Source: Drosophila pseudoobscura (Eukaryota > Arthropoda > Insecta > Diptera > Drosophilidae). Taken from it: 64,000 nt of DNA. Shown here in pieces: positions 50,652 to 64,000 of the stretch. Under the pieces are notes generated by a model. That model made no database searches. It was not told the DNA's origin and worked only from the letters and a program-made list of their open reading frames with translations. The stretch is from positions 15,953,501 to 16,017,500 of the forward strand of contig NC_046680.1 in NCBI RefSeq assembly GCF_009870125.1. Reading direction: 5' to 3'. Position numbers and translations under genes: made by a program. Within the stretch, counting starts at the first letter, position 1; each line of letters begins with the position of its first letter.

Positions 50652-51885
50652 CTATTTTTTCACATCGATGGGCGGTGGATTTGTCCACTTTTCACTGACT
50701 GCCCAAAGCCATTTGGCTGTCTGTGTGTCAGTGCCAGCTGGCGCTACTTCTTTGGGCTGGCAATCGCTGAAATATTCACCAGACACCAGCTCCAAGTCCG
50801 GATCGAGAGCCGCATATAAGCTGGTTTGTGCCCCATTCGCGGCGGTCTTTACGAAGGGCCAAAACAAAGGCTTAACGAATAGTCTGAAATCAGAAAAAAG
50901 ATTCCTAAGAATTTTTGTAACGCTCTCAACAGGTACCAATACCTACCCGGCAAAGAAGTTACTGAAGAAGCTCATGTGCCTAAAGAGTTCTGTATCCACA
51001 ACCCCGGGGTGCAATGCATTAGCCGTTACTCCTGTGCCTGCCAGTCGTCTAGCCAACTCCCGTGTGAACAGGACGTTCGCCAATTTACTCTGACTGTAGG
51101 CTTTGCCTTCGTCGTACGACTTCTCACTGTTCAGGTCGCCGGTGTTGATTTCGCCACGTGTATGTGCTAGGCTCGAGACGTTGACTATCCTACTAGGCGT
51201 TGAATTCTAAAAATGCAGACAGATTACAATCAAAATAAGCAATACTTCACTTGGCTTGTAGCCAGCACCTTCAACAGATCCAATAGCAGTGTCGTAAGTA
51301 AAAAGTGGCCCATATGATTCACGCCCAACTGCATCTCGAAGCCATCCTTTGTAAGTGAACGGGGACAGCGCATGACACCAGCATTGTTGATGAGTATATT
51401 CAGCGTTTTCTGTTCCCGCTTGAAGCTAAAAAGCCAAGATAATGAGAAACCGTGGTAGAGTAGAACTGAATACATACGCAGCAACGAAATTCCGAATTGA
51501 GTCCAGCGAAGCCAAGTCACACTCACGGCAGTACACGTATTTGTTTTTGGTCTCCAGCACAATCTCTTCTCGGGCCTCCTCACATTTTTTCATGTCTCGA
51601 CATGCCATGTAAACGGTTGCTCCCCGTTTCGCCAGTTCCCTGACCGTTTCCTTTCCAATTCCGCTGTTCGACCCCGTCACAATGAATACTTTGTTCGTTT
51701 CATCGGTTTCTTTTGTGAATTTGCCGCCTTGCATAAGGTCTCTGTAAGAGGGAAGGCAGTCAAACCCGGACATTTGTAAATGAATACGGGAACCCAGACT
51801 TTATGGCGCAGGCGGCGCCTACCGTAGTTCCGGTGACGCTCAGCCAGAAGATGGGGCGACTCTTTAGGAACGAAAAAAACCCCAT
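50652..51885 (-). CDS. short-chain dehydrogenase, RDH11-like (SDR-B)
   Basis: Exons 51800-51885, 51478-51741, 51269-51425, 50947-51206 and 50652-50883; 332 aa. Starts [19 protein letters not shown], an N-terminal anchor. TGSNSGIG loop, [17 protein letters not shown] with catalytic Ser, and YSQSK. Two splice choices needed judgement. The exon 1 donor at 51799 (AA|GTCTGG) is weak but gives the same 86-nt exon as SDR-A. The exon 3 donor at 51268 (AAG|GTGCTG) is weak but yields LLKNSTPSR, matching the LLKQSAPSR of SDR-A; the stronger alternative nearby would leave a 44-bp intron. Same RDH11-like group as SDR-A; reaction probably NADP(H)-linked retinoid or steroid oxidoreduction (family inference). 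Confidence 0.87.
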
Positions 51886-52158
51886 TTTAGTAAAATAATG
51901 AGCTATAAATTAAACGCTATCTATGGACATTGAAAACACAAACAGCTGTTTGTTAACACTGGTATCTATCGATACCGATTGCTCTGCTTTCAAGTAATTG
52001 TTGTTGTTGTGTGGCTGGAAATATACTTTACACCTTTAATATAAGCTAATTAATTGGTTTCTTGGGCGCATTGAAAGCGTAGCAAGGAAGAGTCCCTGCT
52101 CACCATCCGAGACGTTCCCTAAGAAGGAAACAAACCCTCCGCGAGAACTAAGGCAGCT
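51886..52158. promoter_or_regulatory. divergent SDR-B / LYSMD promoter with DRE
   Basis: 270-bp divergent gap. TATCGATA at 51967-51974, following CACTGGTATC. No gene. Confidence 0.5.
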
Positions 52159-55101
<2,943 letters not shown>

Positions 55102-55855
55102 CCGGTCCGATACGGTCCGGTTGGACCGGTGCTGGTGTTGGTTATGCCAGCACCGAAGTGATCATCATTCCAAATGTACCGGCAACAACTCGTCTCTTTC
55201 CTCTCACTCGTTCTAGCTCTACCAGGCGCATTTTAAATGCAGCTGCTGGCCGTTGAATTTATTTGATATACATATAACCCTAGAAATTTATATGGACTCT
55301 TTTTTCGAAATAATAAGGACTTTGTGTACTGTAATTAATTCTCTAAATTGTTTGGACTATGGTGGGGTCTTCCAAATTTCTACATGGTTCGTCCTGTTCT
55401 CTACAATCCCAATCTCTACATCGATCCCAAGTCTATATATATTCGTCTGTTGTGAATTTCAGTTGTGAGAACTCCAAAAGAGCTTTGAGTCTATGTAAGA
55501 TTTATTGATTAGAAGTATGCAACAGTTAAACACGTACGGGTAAAATGTAACATTTCTTGGTAAAACTTTAAATAGCTCTGTTACGCCTTATAAGTACATA
55601 CATACATAATACATATCTTAGGGCTAAAAAAATAGTATCCATGGATATAATAGTTATTAATAATAAATACGGACTACAAGTAACAATTGAAGTTAAGTAC
55701 ATTGTTGTGTGTGTGGTAGGTCTCTGGCTGGGAAATGCTGGCCATGGCCATGGCACATAATTTTTGGTGACGATGCGTGGAGTGCTTTACCATTACCGTG
55801 CATATTACTCAAGGAATATCCACCAATGGAGGCACATCTCATCCCCTTCGCTTAT
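55102..55855. other. convergent 3' region, LYSMD and the 307-aa gene
   Basis: 750 bp, AT-rich, no coding signal. Probably 3' UTRs. Confidence 0.5.
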
Positions 55856-56974
55856 TCACTTAAACTTTAAGTTCTCAAAGAAAGCAATATTGCTCCGGAG
55901 AAAGCCATGACGTACGGGGACTGGGGTCACAGGAGAGGCGATAGGTGGGTTCGTGGAACCGTCCGATTGAATAGATGGATCCCTGTGATTGTAGAAAAGA
56001 ACTCGAAAACATAACTTTTATTCAACTACACAGAGAACTTACGTTTCGAGGGATGATAAGTCAGAGGCGATCGTAGATTCATCGGCTACCTCTGCCATGG
56101 AAACAGCATGCTCCAGCTTGTGTCGCCGTGCTAGGGAGGTAGGAGACTTGTCTGACGTATCAGCTGGTAAGGATAGCCGCACCTTGTTTGAAATTATACG
56201 TCCATTTGAAAACTCATACTTATATATCGTATTCTACAGATCTACTCAGATTTACCTTTGATCGCCATCGTCGCTCGGCTTGCTGGGCTTTGCTAGTCAA
56301 GAGGAAGGCCTGGGCCAGAGCTTTCACTGACGGCATTGCATGCACCACCTCATCTTCTACGGCGGGCTTCTCGGCGACGGGTGTATTAGGCTCCATCTGT
56401 CATGCATATTGTTTAAGGTGGTAGAATCAACCCGTCCTACCTTAAAGTATTTACTCACCACATCATCTTCGTCCACAGACAGCACTTGACTCGGCTCGAT
56501 GAGGCGTCGTTTTGGCTGGAGAAAGCGGAACGCCGGGGGCGTTGAGCCTCTTGTGGGGGTGTTCACTGGCGAACCGATTGTGGGCACCGAGTCGGCAGGG
56601 CCAAACTGTAGGACAACTGGTCGCTCACGCTTTTTGGACACAGATGCGTCTATGGAGGAAGAGGACACCGACGCGCTCTGAGCTGACTCCATGGATGATG
56701 TCGTGGAGGAGCTCGGCTGCTGCTCCGCAGGGGCAGGTCTGATGACCGTGGTCTCCTGCTTGTTAAAGTCGTAGACGCGCACCGTTTCGGATTCATCGCT
56801 GGTGGTTGTCGTTGTTTGCAGGGAGTGAAGCGATGGGTTCGACTGGGTCTCTAGCAAATCGTCAAATACCTGAGCTGGCAAGGCCGTGTAAACGTTAGCC
56901 GCAACTGATTCCTGTTCCTTATCCTGCTCTATTGCAGTTGTGCTTGCGTTTTGAGCCGCCTTTTGATAAGACAT
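55856..56974 (-). CDS. unrecognised 307-aa protein
   Basis: Four exons: 56459-56974, 56256-56396, 56043-56182 and 55856-55982; the splice phases agree and give 307 aa ending FFENLKFK. I do not recognise the family. Features: Ser/Thr-rich low-complexity N-terminal half with VRVYDFNKQETTVIRP and RPVVLQFGPAD; a helical charged block VKALAQAFLLTSKAQQAERR; and a conserved-looking C-terminus GFLRSNIAFFENL. The protein may be a separate gene or a set of 3' exons of the large gene just upstream (58-64 kb, same strand), which could splice into it. ATG at 56974 has no good acceptor before it, favouring a genuine start. Confidence 0.6.
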
Positions 56975-58044
56975 TTTTGTTTCGATAGGTTGGTTTGTGT
57001 GTTGTTGGTTTAGTTGGTTTAGTTGATGGGTGTATTGTTGGTTTAGTGTACATAAGCAGTTATGGTCAAGTCAACATTCAAACGGAGAGAAGAACAGTGG
57101 GATTTTTAGTATATTTATGTACATTTGTATGTGTGGTAAAGTTGGTGATTTTATTGTTGAAAGTTTGTCTGCGTGTTATGTACGAGTGGATGTGATGTGT
57201 GGTGTATATCTATAGTATGTTCGATCAAGCAGAATCATGCAAACACTCGTAATAGTACATTAGTAACAGCTATTCAAATGGTTTGTTTTGAAACAAATGC
57301 TGTTAGTCATATTCCAAAAGCAACGCCAAACAGTGGGAAAATTTGAATTGAATATTAATAAGGTTTGGCTGTACTCACCATTGGATAGCTTGTTGGGATA
57401 CCTACTAAAAACATTTGTTTCATTGCTTGCGTTTTTATTGGTTTGCATATAGTTTGGCTTTATTCGGAATTAAGGCATATTTTGTAAATATTTCTAGGCA
57501 TACGATATGTACGTGTGGGGTTGTTGTTTATAAAAAGATCGTTAGCAGAGTGCATACAGATTGAAACTATTGTTACGTATTATTTATTTAATAAAATTAA
57601 CAGCAAAATATAATGATTAAAAAACAAACTTTTCATACTCTAGGGCACTAGCATTACATTACGTAGATATTTTCTAAATAAAATTACGAATTAGATAGAT
57701 AGATAGAACACTAGCAAGACATTCTCATAGCTTGTTGGATTGGTGCGTATTGGTGCGGCTGAAAGGTGTGACGAATGACCTGACCCTGCCCTTGGCTCAT
57801 AGGCCTTCCAGTGCTGGAGATTCTGTGTGTGGGGTGGTGTGTTCGACACCCGCCCCTTCTTCGTTTCACTCATTTGTATATACAGGGAAACTTGGCTTTC
57901 TATACTGACTAGTGTTTATTAACAATGATTTGACTAAGCTATGCGTGATTTGGCAAATATAAACTACGAGTATAACTCTCGATAGACCCGACCCCGATCC
58001 TACCCGACCTTCTGACCTAGCCTAACCTGTTTCCACCACTTGAT
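56975..58044. other. gap with a possible 26-nt microexon
   Basis: About 1.07 kb between two minus-strand coding blocks. A strong acceptor (AAATGTTTTTAG) and donor (GTGAGTAC) on minus enclose only 57379-57404. A 60-codon minus frame from 57873 (MSETKKGRV) is open but unproven. Confidence 0.4.
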
Positions 58045-61000
58045 CTAGAAGAGTAAACTATTGTTACTGTACTTGGCGTCCGCGTCCGCACCGCTGAAGC
58101 CGTTTAGGCAGCTATCGACTCCCGAGTCCCCCGGGTCCTCTGTATCCGGCCTGAGCGCCAGCTTGGCCTCGTTCTCGAATAGGGGATTCATCACGAAATC
58201 CTTCGAGGTGGCAGACACCGCACGGAAACTGTTGCGCTTGAGGTCTTTGTGAAGCAACTGCTTCTCGAACTGTGTGAGTACCCCGGCCGAGGGGCCAGCC
58301 TGGCGCCTCTTGGACGCGGACGAGCTGAAGGAGACCCCGCTCCCATTGCTATGCAGGCTCAGACTGGACTGGGTGCGACGCTTGGGCAGGGTGCTGGCGG
58401 ACCCATAGCCAAACTGGCCAATGCTGCTACGCCAGGAGCGGTGGGAGCGCACATCAAAGTCCTCGTCGTCTAGCCCTAAGCTCGTGTCGCGGTAGTGCGA
58501 CGCTGAAGTGGAAGGACGCTCGTAGTCATTGATGGGGACGGGCGTTAATGAGGGGGATGGACGCTTGTTAATGAATTTTAGCGAACTGCTACGGCGCACT
58601 GGTGTGGACAGTGTCCAATGAGAGAGGTCAGGCGCGTTACTTTGAGCGCTATTTAAAATGCGGCCATGCGGTGGTAGTGGTTCTGGTTGATTTACCTCGG
58701 TGATAACTATGTCCTGCTCAACATCCTCTGCGGACGGCTGCTTCTCTGCGCCGGACGATGCTCTCCGTACGATTCCGTTTACTTCTGTGCCATTGGGGGC
58801 ATTGTTGATGTAGTAGTCGCGGCTGTAGCTGTGTGATCGATGGATGGTTATATATGTATGTATGTACGGGGGGAATCCGCTTGGGGATGAGTCTGGACTT
58901 ACCGTTTGTAGTCGGTTGATGGTGGCGCCGGGTCGCCATCTTCAGTGAGGGCGGCGGCCAGAGCCTTCTGCTCGGCGCTGGGACTGATATTTGGCACATC
59001 CATGTACCGCTCCTGGGTGCCACTGATACGCTGCTTCAGAGCCTCGGGCGCATAAGGGTTGTTGGGCATTTCGACGGCATTGTACCACTTCTTGACCTCT
59101 CGCTCAGCAATGGAACCTGCAAGTGGGGTGGGTGTGTGGGTTTTAGAAACAATGGGATCGTCTGTGTGGCTGTTGGCTTTGTGCAGGACACGTAATAGAC
59201 AGTTAACATAAGCTAGGCGAACAGCAAAGAAAGAAAGCAAGACCAAGCAATCAGCAGCAACGTAAGGACAACAAACACCGAGTGATGACAGTGGTGGCCA
59301 TGTCTGTGGGTTACCTGGCACAAAGCGCCGCAACAGTACAACATCATCATCATCAACGTCGCTTTGTTGGGCCACCAGGTGGCCACCGTTCGGGAGTGCC
59401 ATGGCACAGGCTCCGGCACCGGCACCGGCACCGACACCGGAACCGGCACCCGCCTTGTTCGACCATCTTAGGGAACCATTTGTTAGTTTGCCGTTAGTAC
59501 GTCTACCCGGATTTGTGTGGTTAGTTGTGGTTTCAGTGTAAGTGGGATGTGTGTTGGAGTTAGAGTTGGTATTAGAGCTGGTGTTGCTGGGAGTGTAAGT
59601 GTTTGTCGACGGAGTCCTAGCCGTGCGCTCGTCCAAAACTATAACTCTCTGACTAACGAACTCCTGTTCAGAGTCGCCGTCTCCGTTGAAGGTCTCACAG
59701 CTTGTGGACGGCGCACTCTCATCGCTGTGATTTGATTCTGAACTTAATTGATCTGAGAAGAGAATTACGTTAATAAAATTATACGTGATTTCGCTCAAAC
59801 TACCTACAATGATTGAATCAGTCTCCAAATCTATGTCTATATCATCTGCTATATCACAGAATGTTTCTCTGCTACGACTAATCTCTAAACTCAATGGATC
59901 TTCCAAATTTATTGTGTACAATTCGCTGGGTCTACTGTCATGGGAGTGCGATGGTAGCTCTTCTGCAAAGGTATCTTCTAGGGATATAGGAACTGAAGAC
60001 ACTGTGTTATCTACTCTGGCATTATCCCACTTATCCCAGATAACTCCCTCTTCTACGGTTGCCGATTCGGTTCTGACTTGGATATGGGACTCTCTACTGG
60101 AAACTAAACTATCATCGGCATACATGTGCAATTCGTTAAAAAGGCTGGGATGGCTCTCGTTAATATCATCTATGGTCTCCTCCATAGAATCAAAGGAGCT
60201 CAGGTATTTGTGCATGATCAGAGCGCGTCGACGTCTGCGTTCGATTGTTGCCAATAGGCGTTTGTCTTTAATGTAAAACTTGCAAATGGTCCCCAAGAGG
60301 TTTACAGGCACGGGTCTCGCAGCCGAGTCTCCATCGCTCGGTGTTGTGTCAGGAATGTTCGGCTGTCTTCGTAGGCACTTTTGAGACGCTTTACCTAGAG
60401 CGGAACTATCGCTCTTAGTGTATTCTACGGATGTTTGCGCTGGAACGCATTCCGATGATGGTTCCAATAATGATGTGTCCATGTTATCTGACTCTTTTAG
60501 CGGTTTCGGAACACAACTTAACAACTGCGTATCGTCGATTAAAGCATTCGGACCAAGGTCCGAAACGCTCTTAGCCTCCACTTCAACAGCTGGTATTTCC
60601 ACAGCTTTAGTTTGTGTCTCCGGAATGAATTCCACTGCACCGGTAGGATCCAGAACCACCGATTCTGTCCCTGCAATGATTTCCACTACTGCTGGAGGAG
60701 AAGGATCCACAGCAACAGTTTCTGTTTCCGGAATGATTTCCGCTGCTGCTGAAGGATCCACAGCTACAGTTTCTGCTGCTGGAGTGATTTCCAATGCTGC
60801 TGGAGGAGCATGATCCACAGCAACCATTTCTGTTTCCGGAATGATTTCCACTGGTGCGGGAGGATCCACAGCTACGGTTGCTGCGTCTGGAATGATTTCC
60901 AATGCTGCTGCCGGAGGATCCGCAACTACGGTTTCAGGTTCTGTAATGATTTCAACTACTGCTGGAGGATCCACAGCTACAGTTTCTGCTGCTGGAGTGA

Positions 61001-64000
61001 TTTCCACTGCTGCTGGAAGAGCAGGATCAACAGCAACAGTTTCTGTTTCCGGAATGATTTCCACTGGTGCGGGAGGATCCACAGCTACGGTTTCTGCGTT
61101 TGGAATGATTTCCAATGCTGCTGCCGGAGGATCCACAGCTACAGTTTCTGCTGCTGGAGTGATTTCCACTGCTGCTGGAGGAGCAGGATCAACAGCAACA
61201 GTTTCTGTTTCCGGAATGATTTCCACTGGTGCGGGAGGATCCACAGCTACGGTTTCTGCGTTTGGAATGATTTCCAATGCTGCTGCCGGAGGATCCACAG
61301 CTACAGTTTCTGCTGCTGGAGTGATTTCCACTGCTGCTGGAGGAGCAGGATCAACAGCCACAGTTTCTGTTTCCGGAATGATTTCCACTACTGCTGGAGG
61401 ATCCACAGCTACAGTTTCTGCTGCTGGAGTGATTTCCAATGCTGCAGGAGGATCCACAGCTACGTTTTCTGTGACTGTAATGATTTCAACTGCTTCTGGA
61501 GGATCCACAGATACGGTTTCTACATCTTCCACAGCTGCTGGAGGATTCACAGCTACCGTTTCTGCTGCTGGAGTGATTTCCACTGCTGCTGGAGGAGCAG
61601 GATCAACAGCAACCATTTCTGTTCCCGGAAAGATTTCCACTGGTACGGAAGGATCCACAGCTACGGTTTCTGCTTCTGAAATGATTTCCGTTGCTGCTGG
61701 CGGAGGACGATCAACAGCAACAGTGTCCGTTTTAGGACTGATTTCCCCTGCGGCTGGTAGATCCACAGCTACGATTTCTGTTTCCGAAATGATTTCCACT
61801 GCTACAGGAGAATCAACAGCTACAGTTTCTGCTGCTGGAGTGATTTCCACTGCTGCTGGAGGAGCAGGATCAACAGCAACAGTTTCTGTTTCCGGAATGA
61901 TTTCCACTGGTGCGGGAGGATCCACAGCTACGGTTGCTGCGTCTGGAATGATTTCCAATGCTGCCGCCGGAGGATCCACAGCTACGGTTTCTGCTGCTAG
62001 AGTGATTTCCAATGCTGCTGCCGGAGGATCCGCAACTACGGTTTCAGGTTCTGTAATGATTTCAACTACTGCTGGAGGATCAACAGCTACAGTTTCTGCT
62101 GCTGGAGTGATTTCCACTGCTGCTGAAGAAGCAGGATCAACAGCAACCGTTTCTGTTTCCGGAATGATTTCCACTGGTGCGGGAGGATCCACAGCTACGG
62201 TTGCTGCGTCTGGAATGATTTCCAATGCTGCTGCCGGAGGATCCACAGCTACAGTTTCTGCTGCTGGAGTGATTTCCACTGCTGCTGGAGGAACAGGATC
62301 AACAGCCACAGTTTCTGTTTCCGGAATGATTTCCACTGGTGCGGGAGGATCCACAGCTACGGTTTCTGCGTCTGGAATGATTTCCAATGCTGCTGCCGGA
62401 GGATACACAACTACGGTTTCTGCTGCTGGAGTGATTTCCAATGCTGCTGCCGGAGGATCCGCAACTACGGTTTCAGGTTCTGTAATGATTTCAACTACTG
62501 CTGGAGGATCCACAGCTACAGTTTCTGCTGCTGGAGTGATTTCCACTGCTGCTGGAGGAGCAGGATCAACAGCAACCATTTCTGTTCCCGGAATGATTTC
62601 CACTGGTACGGAAGGATCCACAGCTACCGTTTCTGCGTCTGGAATGATTTCCAATGCTGCCGCCGGAGGATCCACAGCTACGGTTTCTGCTGCTAGAGTG
62701 ATTTCCAATGCTGCAGGAGGATCCACAGCTACGTTTTCTGTGACTGTAATGATTTCAACTGCTTCTGGAGGATCCACAGATACGGTTTCTACATCTTCCA
62801 CAGCTGCTGGAGGATTCACAGCTACCGTTTCTGCTGCTGGAGTGATTTCCAGTGCTGCTGGAGGAGCAGGATCAACAGCAACAGTTTCTGTTTCCGGAAT
62901 GATTTCCACTGGTGCGGGAGGATCGACAGCTACCGTTTCTGCGTCTGGAATGATTTCCAATGCTGCCGCCGGAGGATTCACAGCTACGGTTTCTGCTGCT
63001 AGAGTGATTTCCAGTGCTGCTGCCGGAGGATCCGCAACTACGGTTTCAGGTTCTGTAATGATTTCAACTACTGCTGGAGGATCCACAGCTACAGTTTCTG
63101 CTGCTGGAGTGATTTCCACTGCTGCTGGAGGAGCAGGATCAACAGCAACAGTTTCTGTTTCCGGAATGATTTCCACTGGTGCGGGAGGATCCACAGCTAC
63201 CGTTTCTGCGTCTGGAATGATTTCCAATGCTGCCGCCGGAGGATCCACAGCTACGGTTTCTGCTGCTAGAGTGATTTCCAATGCTGCTGCCGGAGGATCC
63301 GCAACTACGGTTTCAGGTTCTGTAATGATTTCGACTACTGCTGGAGGATCCACAGCTACAGTTTCTGCTGCTGGAGTGATTTCCACTGCTGCTGGAGGAG
63401 CAGGATAAACAGCAACAGTTTCTGTTTCCGGAATGATTTCCACTGGTGCGGGAGGATCCACAGCTACGGTTTCTGCGTCTGGAATGATTTCCAATGCTGC
63501 TGCCGTAGGATCCACAGCTACGGTTTTAGGTTCTGTAATGATTTCAACTACTGCTGGAGGATCCACAGCTACAGTTTCTGCTGCTGGAGTGATTTCCACT
63601 GCTGCTGGAGGAGCAGGATCAACAGCAACCATTTCTGTTCCCGGAATGATTTCCACTTGTACGGAAGGATCCACAGCTACGGTTTCTGCGTCTGGAATGA
63701 TTTCCAACGATGCTGCCGGAAGATCCACAGCTACGGTTTCAGGTTCTGTAATGATTTCCACTACTGCTGGAGGATCCACAGCTAAGGTTTCTGCATATGG
63801 AATGATTTCCAATGCTGCTGCCGGAGGATCCACAGCTACGATTTCCGTTTCGGGAATGATTTCCGCTGCTGCTGGAGGATCCACAGCTACAGTTTCTGCT
63901 GTTGGAGGAGCAGGATCATCAGCAACAGTTTCTGTTTCCGTAATTATATCCACTGGTGCCGGAGGATCCACAGCTACCTTTTCTGCGTCTGGAATGATTT
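58045..64000 (-). CDS. very large unrecognised protein with coding minisatellite (partial)
   Basis: 3' part of a gene that continues past the window end. Exons 59804-64000 (open to the last base), 59315-59752, 59103-equivalent 58903-59116, and 58045-58828; at least 1,876 aa. N-terminal part in the window is about 1,100 residues of 17-19-residue repeats rich in V, D, P, A, E (units like VDPPAPVEIIPETETVA). Then a unique region with a basic block (ERRRRRA), acidic stretches, a Gly/Ala tract, and the C-terminal VKKWYNAVEMPNNPYAPEAL and RRSSSLKFINKRPSPSLTP segments, ending NNSLLF. I do not recognise the family. Introns 59117-59314 (198 bp) and 59753-59803 (51 bp) are multiples of three without in-frame stops, so they could be retained; I splice them because consensus sites are good and the junctions make better sequence. 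Confidence 0.68.
60640..64000 (-). repeat. coding minisatellite, 51-57-bp units in higher-order arrays
   Basis: Units begin GTGGATCCTCC on the minus strand (a BamHI GGATCC in most units) and encode VDPP-x-EI-x-ETVA variants of 17, 18 or 19 residues. At least one higher-order repeat of about five units (about 89 residues) recurs, and a different variant block with VEDVETVSVDPP recurs near 61.5 and 62.8 kb. By span there are roughly 60 units (estimate). The array runs beyond the window. Confidence 0.92.

Noticed and set aside
60810-61679. 289-codon Cys/Ser/Trp-rich plus-strand frame
   Set aside because: A third reading of the same minisatellite.
60841-63408. 855-codon plus-strand open frame (Ser/Thr/Ala/Gly repeats)
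   Set aside because: It is the exact complement of the minus-strand coding repeat; units divisible by three keep both strands open. No start context, splice sites or flanking unique sequence support it.

Overview
This window is nuclear DNA of a Drosophila-like fly. Introns are short (about 50-90 bp) with GT/AG ends, 5' regions carry fly core-promoter motifs (DRE TATCGATA, Ohler motif 1 GGTCACACT, Ohler motif 6 GTATATTT), and nearly every protein matches a known Drosophila family. From memory, the D. melanogaster orthologues sit in several separate blocks of Muller element C (around 43E, 47D-E and 48C-D). That suggests a rearranged Muller C chromosome, for example in the obscura group. I cannot name the species from sequence alone.

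Layout. 1-15.0 kb is almost gene-free, simple-repeat-rich DNA. It holds one small spliced four-TM gene (10.1-10.6 kb) and, at 13.7-14.6 kb, what looks like the promoter and 5' exon of a leftward gene whose body lies outside the window. 15.0-32.5 kb is dense: 5-hydroxyisourate hydrolase (-), PWP1/nclb (+), Taf5 (-), Pex6 (+), a peroxisomal 2-hydroxyacid oxidase ending in SKL (+), an INO80E-like subunit (+), Lsm11 (-), two tandem mARC genes (+) and Vamp7 (-). 33.8-39.4 kb is ADD1, an ATRX-type ADD-domain gene with alternative 3' ends encoding either three MADF domains or a long acidic tail. 40.6-47.1 kb has a GT31 beta-1,3-galactosyltransferase-like gene (-), RnrS (-), RBM48-like (+) and the mitochondrial rhomboid rho-7 (-). 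48.9-51.9 kb has two RDH11-like short-chain dehydrogenases (-). 52.2-55.1 kb is a LYSMD3/4-like gene whose large intron contains the entire proteasome ATPase gene Rpt1. 55.9-64.0 kb has an unrecognised 307-aa gene (-) and the 3' part of a very large unrecognised gene (-) containing a long coding minisatellite that runs off the window end.

Most genes are housekeeping: transcription and chromatin (Taf5, nclb, INO80E, ADD1), histone mRNA processing (Lsm11), peroxisome (Pex6, the oxidase, possibly the urate-pathway hydrolase), mitochondria (mARC, rho-7), dNTP supply (RnrS), proteolysis (Rpt1) and trafficking (Vamp7). Many neighbours are divergent or tightly convergent pairs.

Most notable: a dispersed AT-rich non-coding repeat family carrying motif-6 promoter elements, found at about 20.5, 44.6, 47.2, 47.8, 48.3 and 53.2 kb next to housekeeping promoters; the tandem mARC duplication with one copy altered next to its molybdenum-ligand cysteine; ADD1's alternative ends; Rpt1 inside the LYSMD intron; and the roughly 3.4-kb coding repeat that is open on both strands. 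Exon coordinates were worked out by hand from splice consensus and reading-phase agreement.
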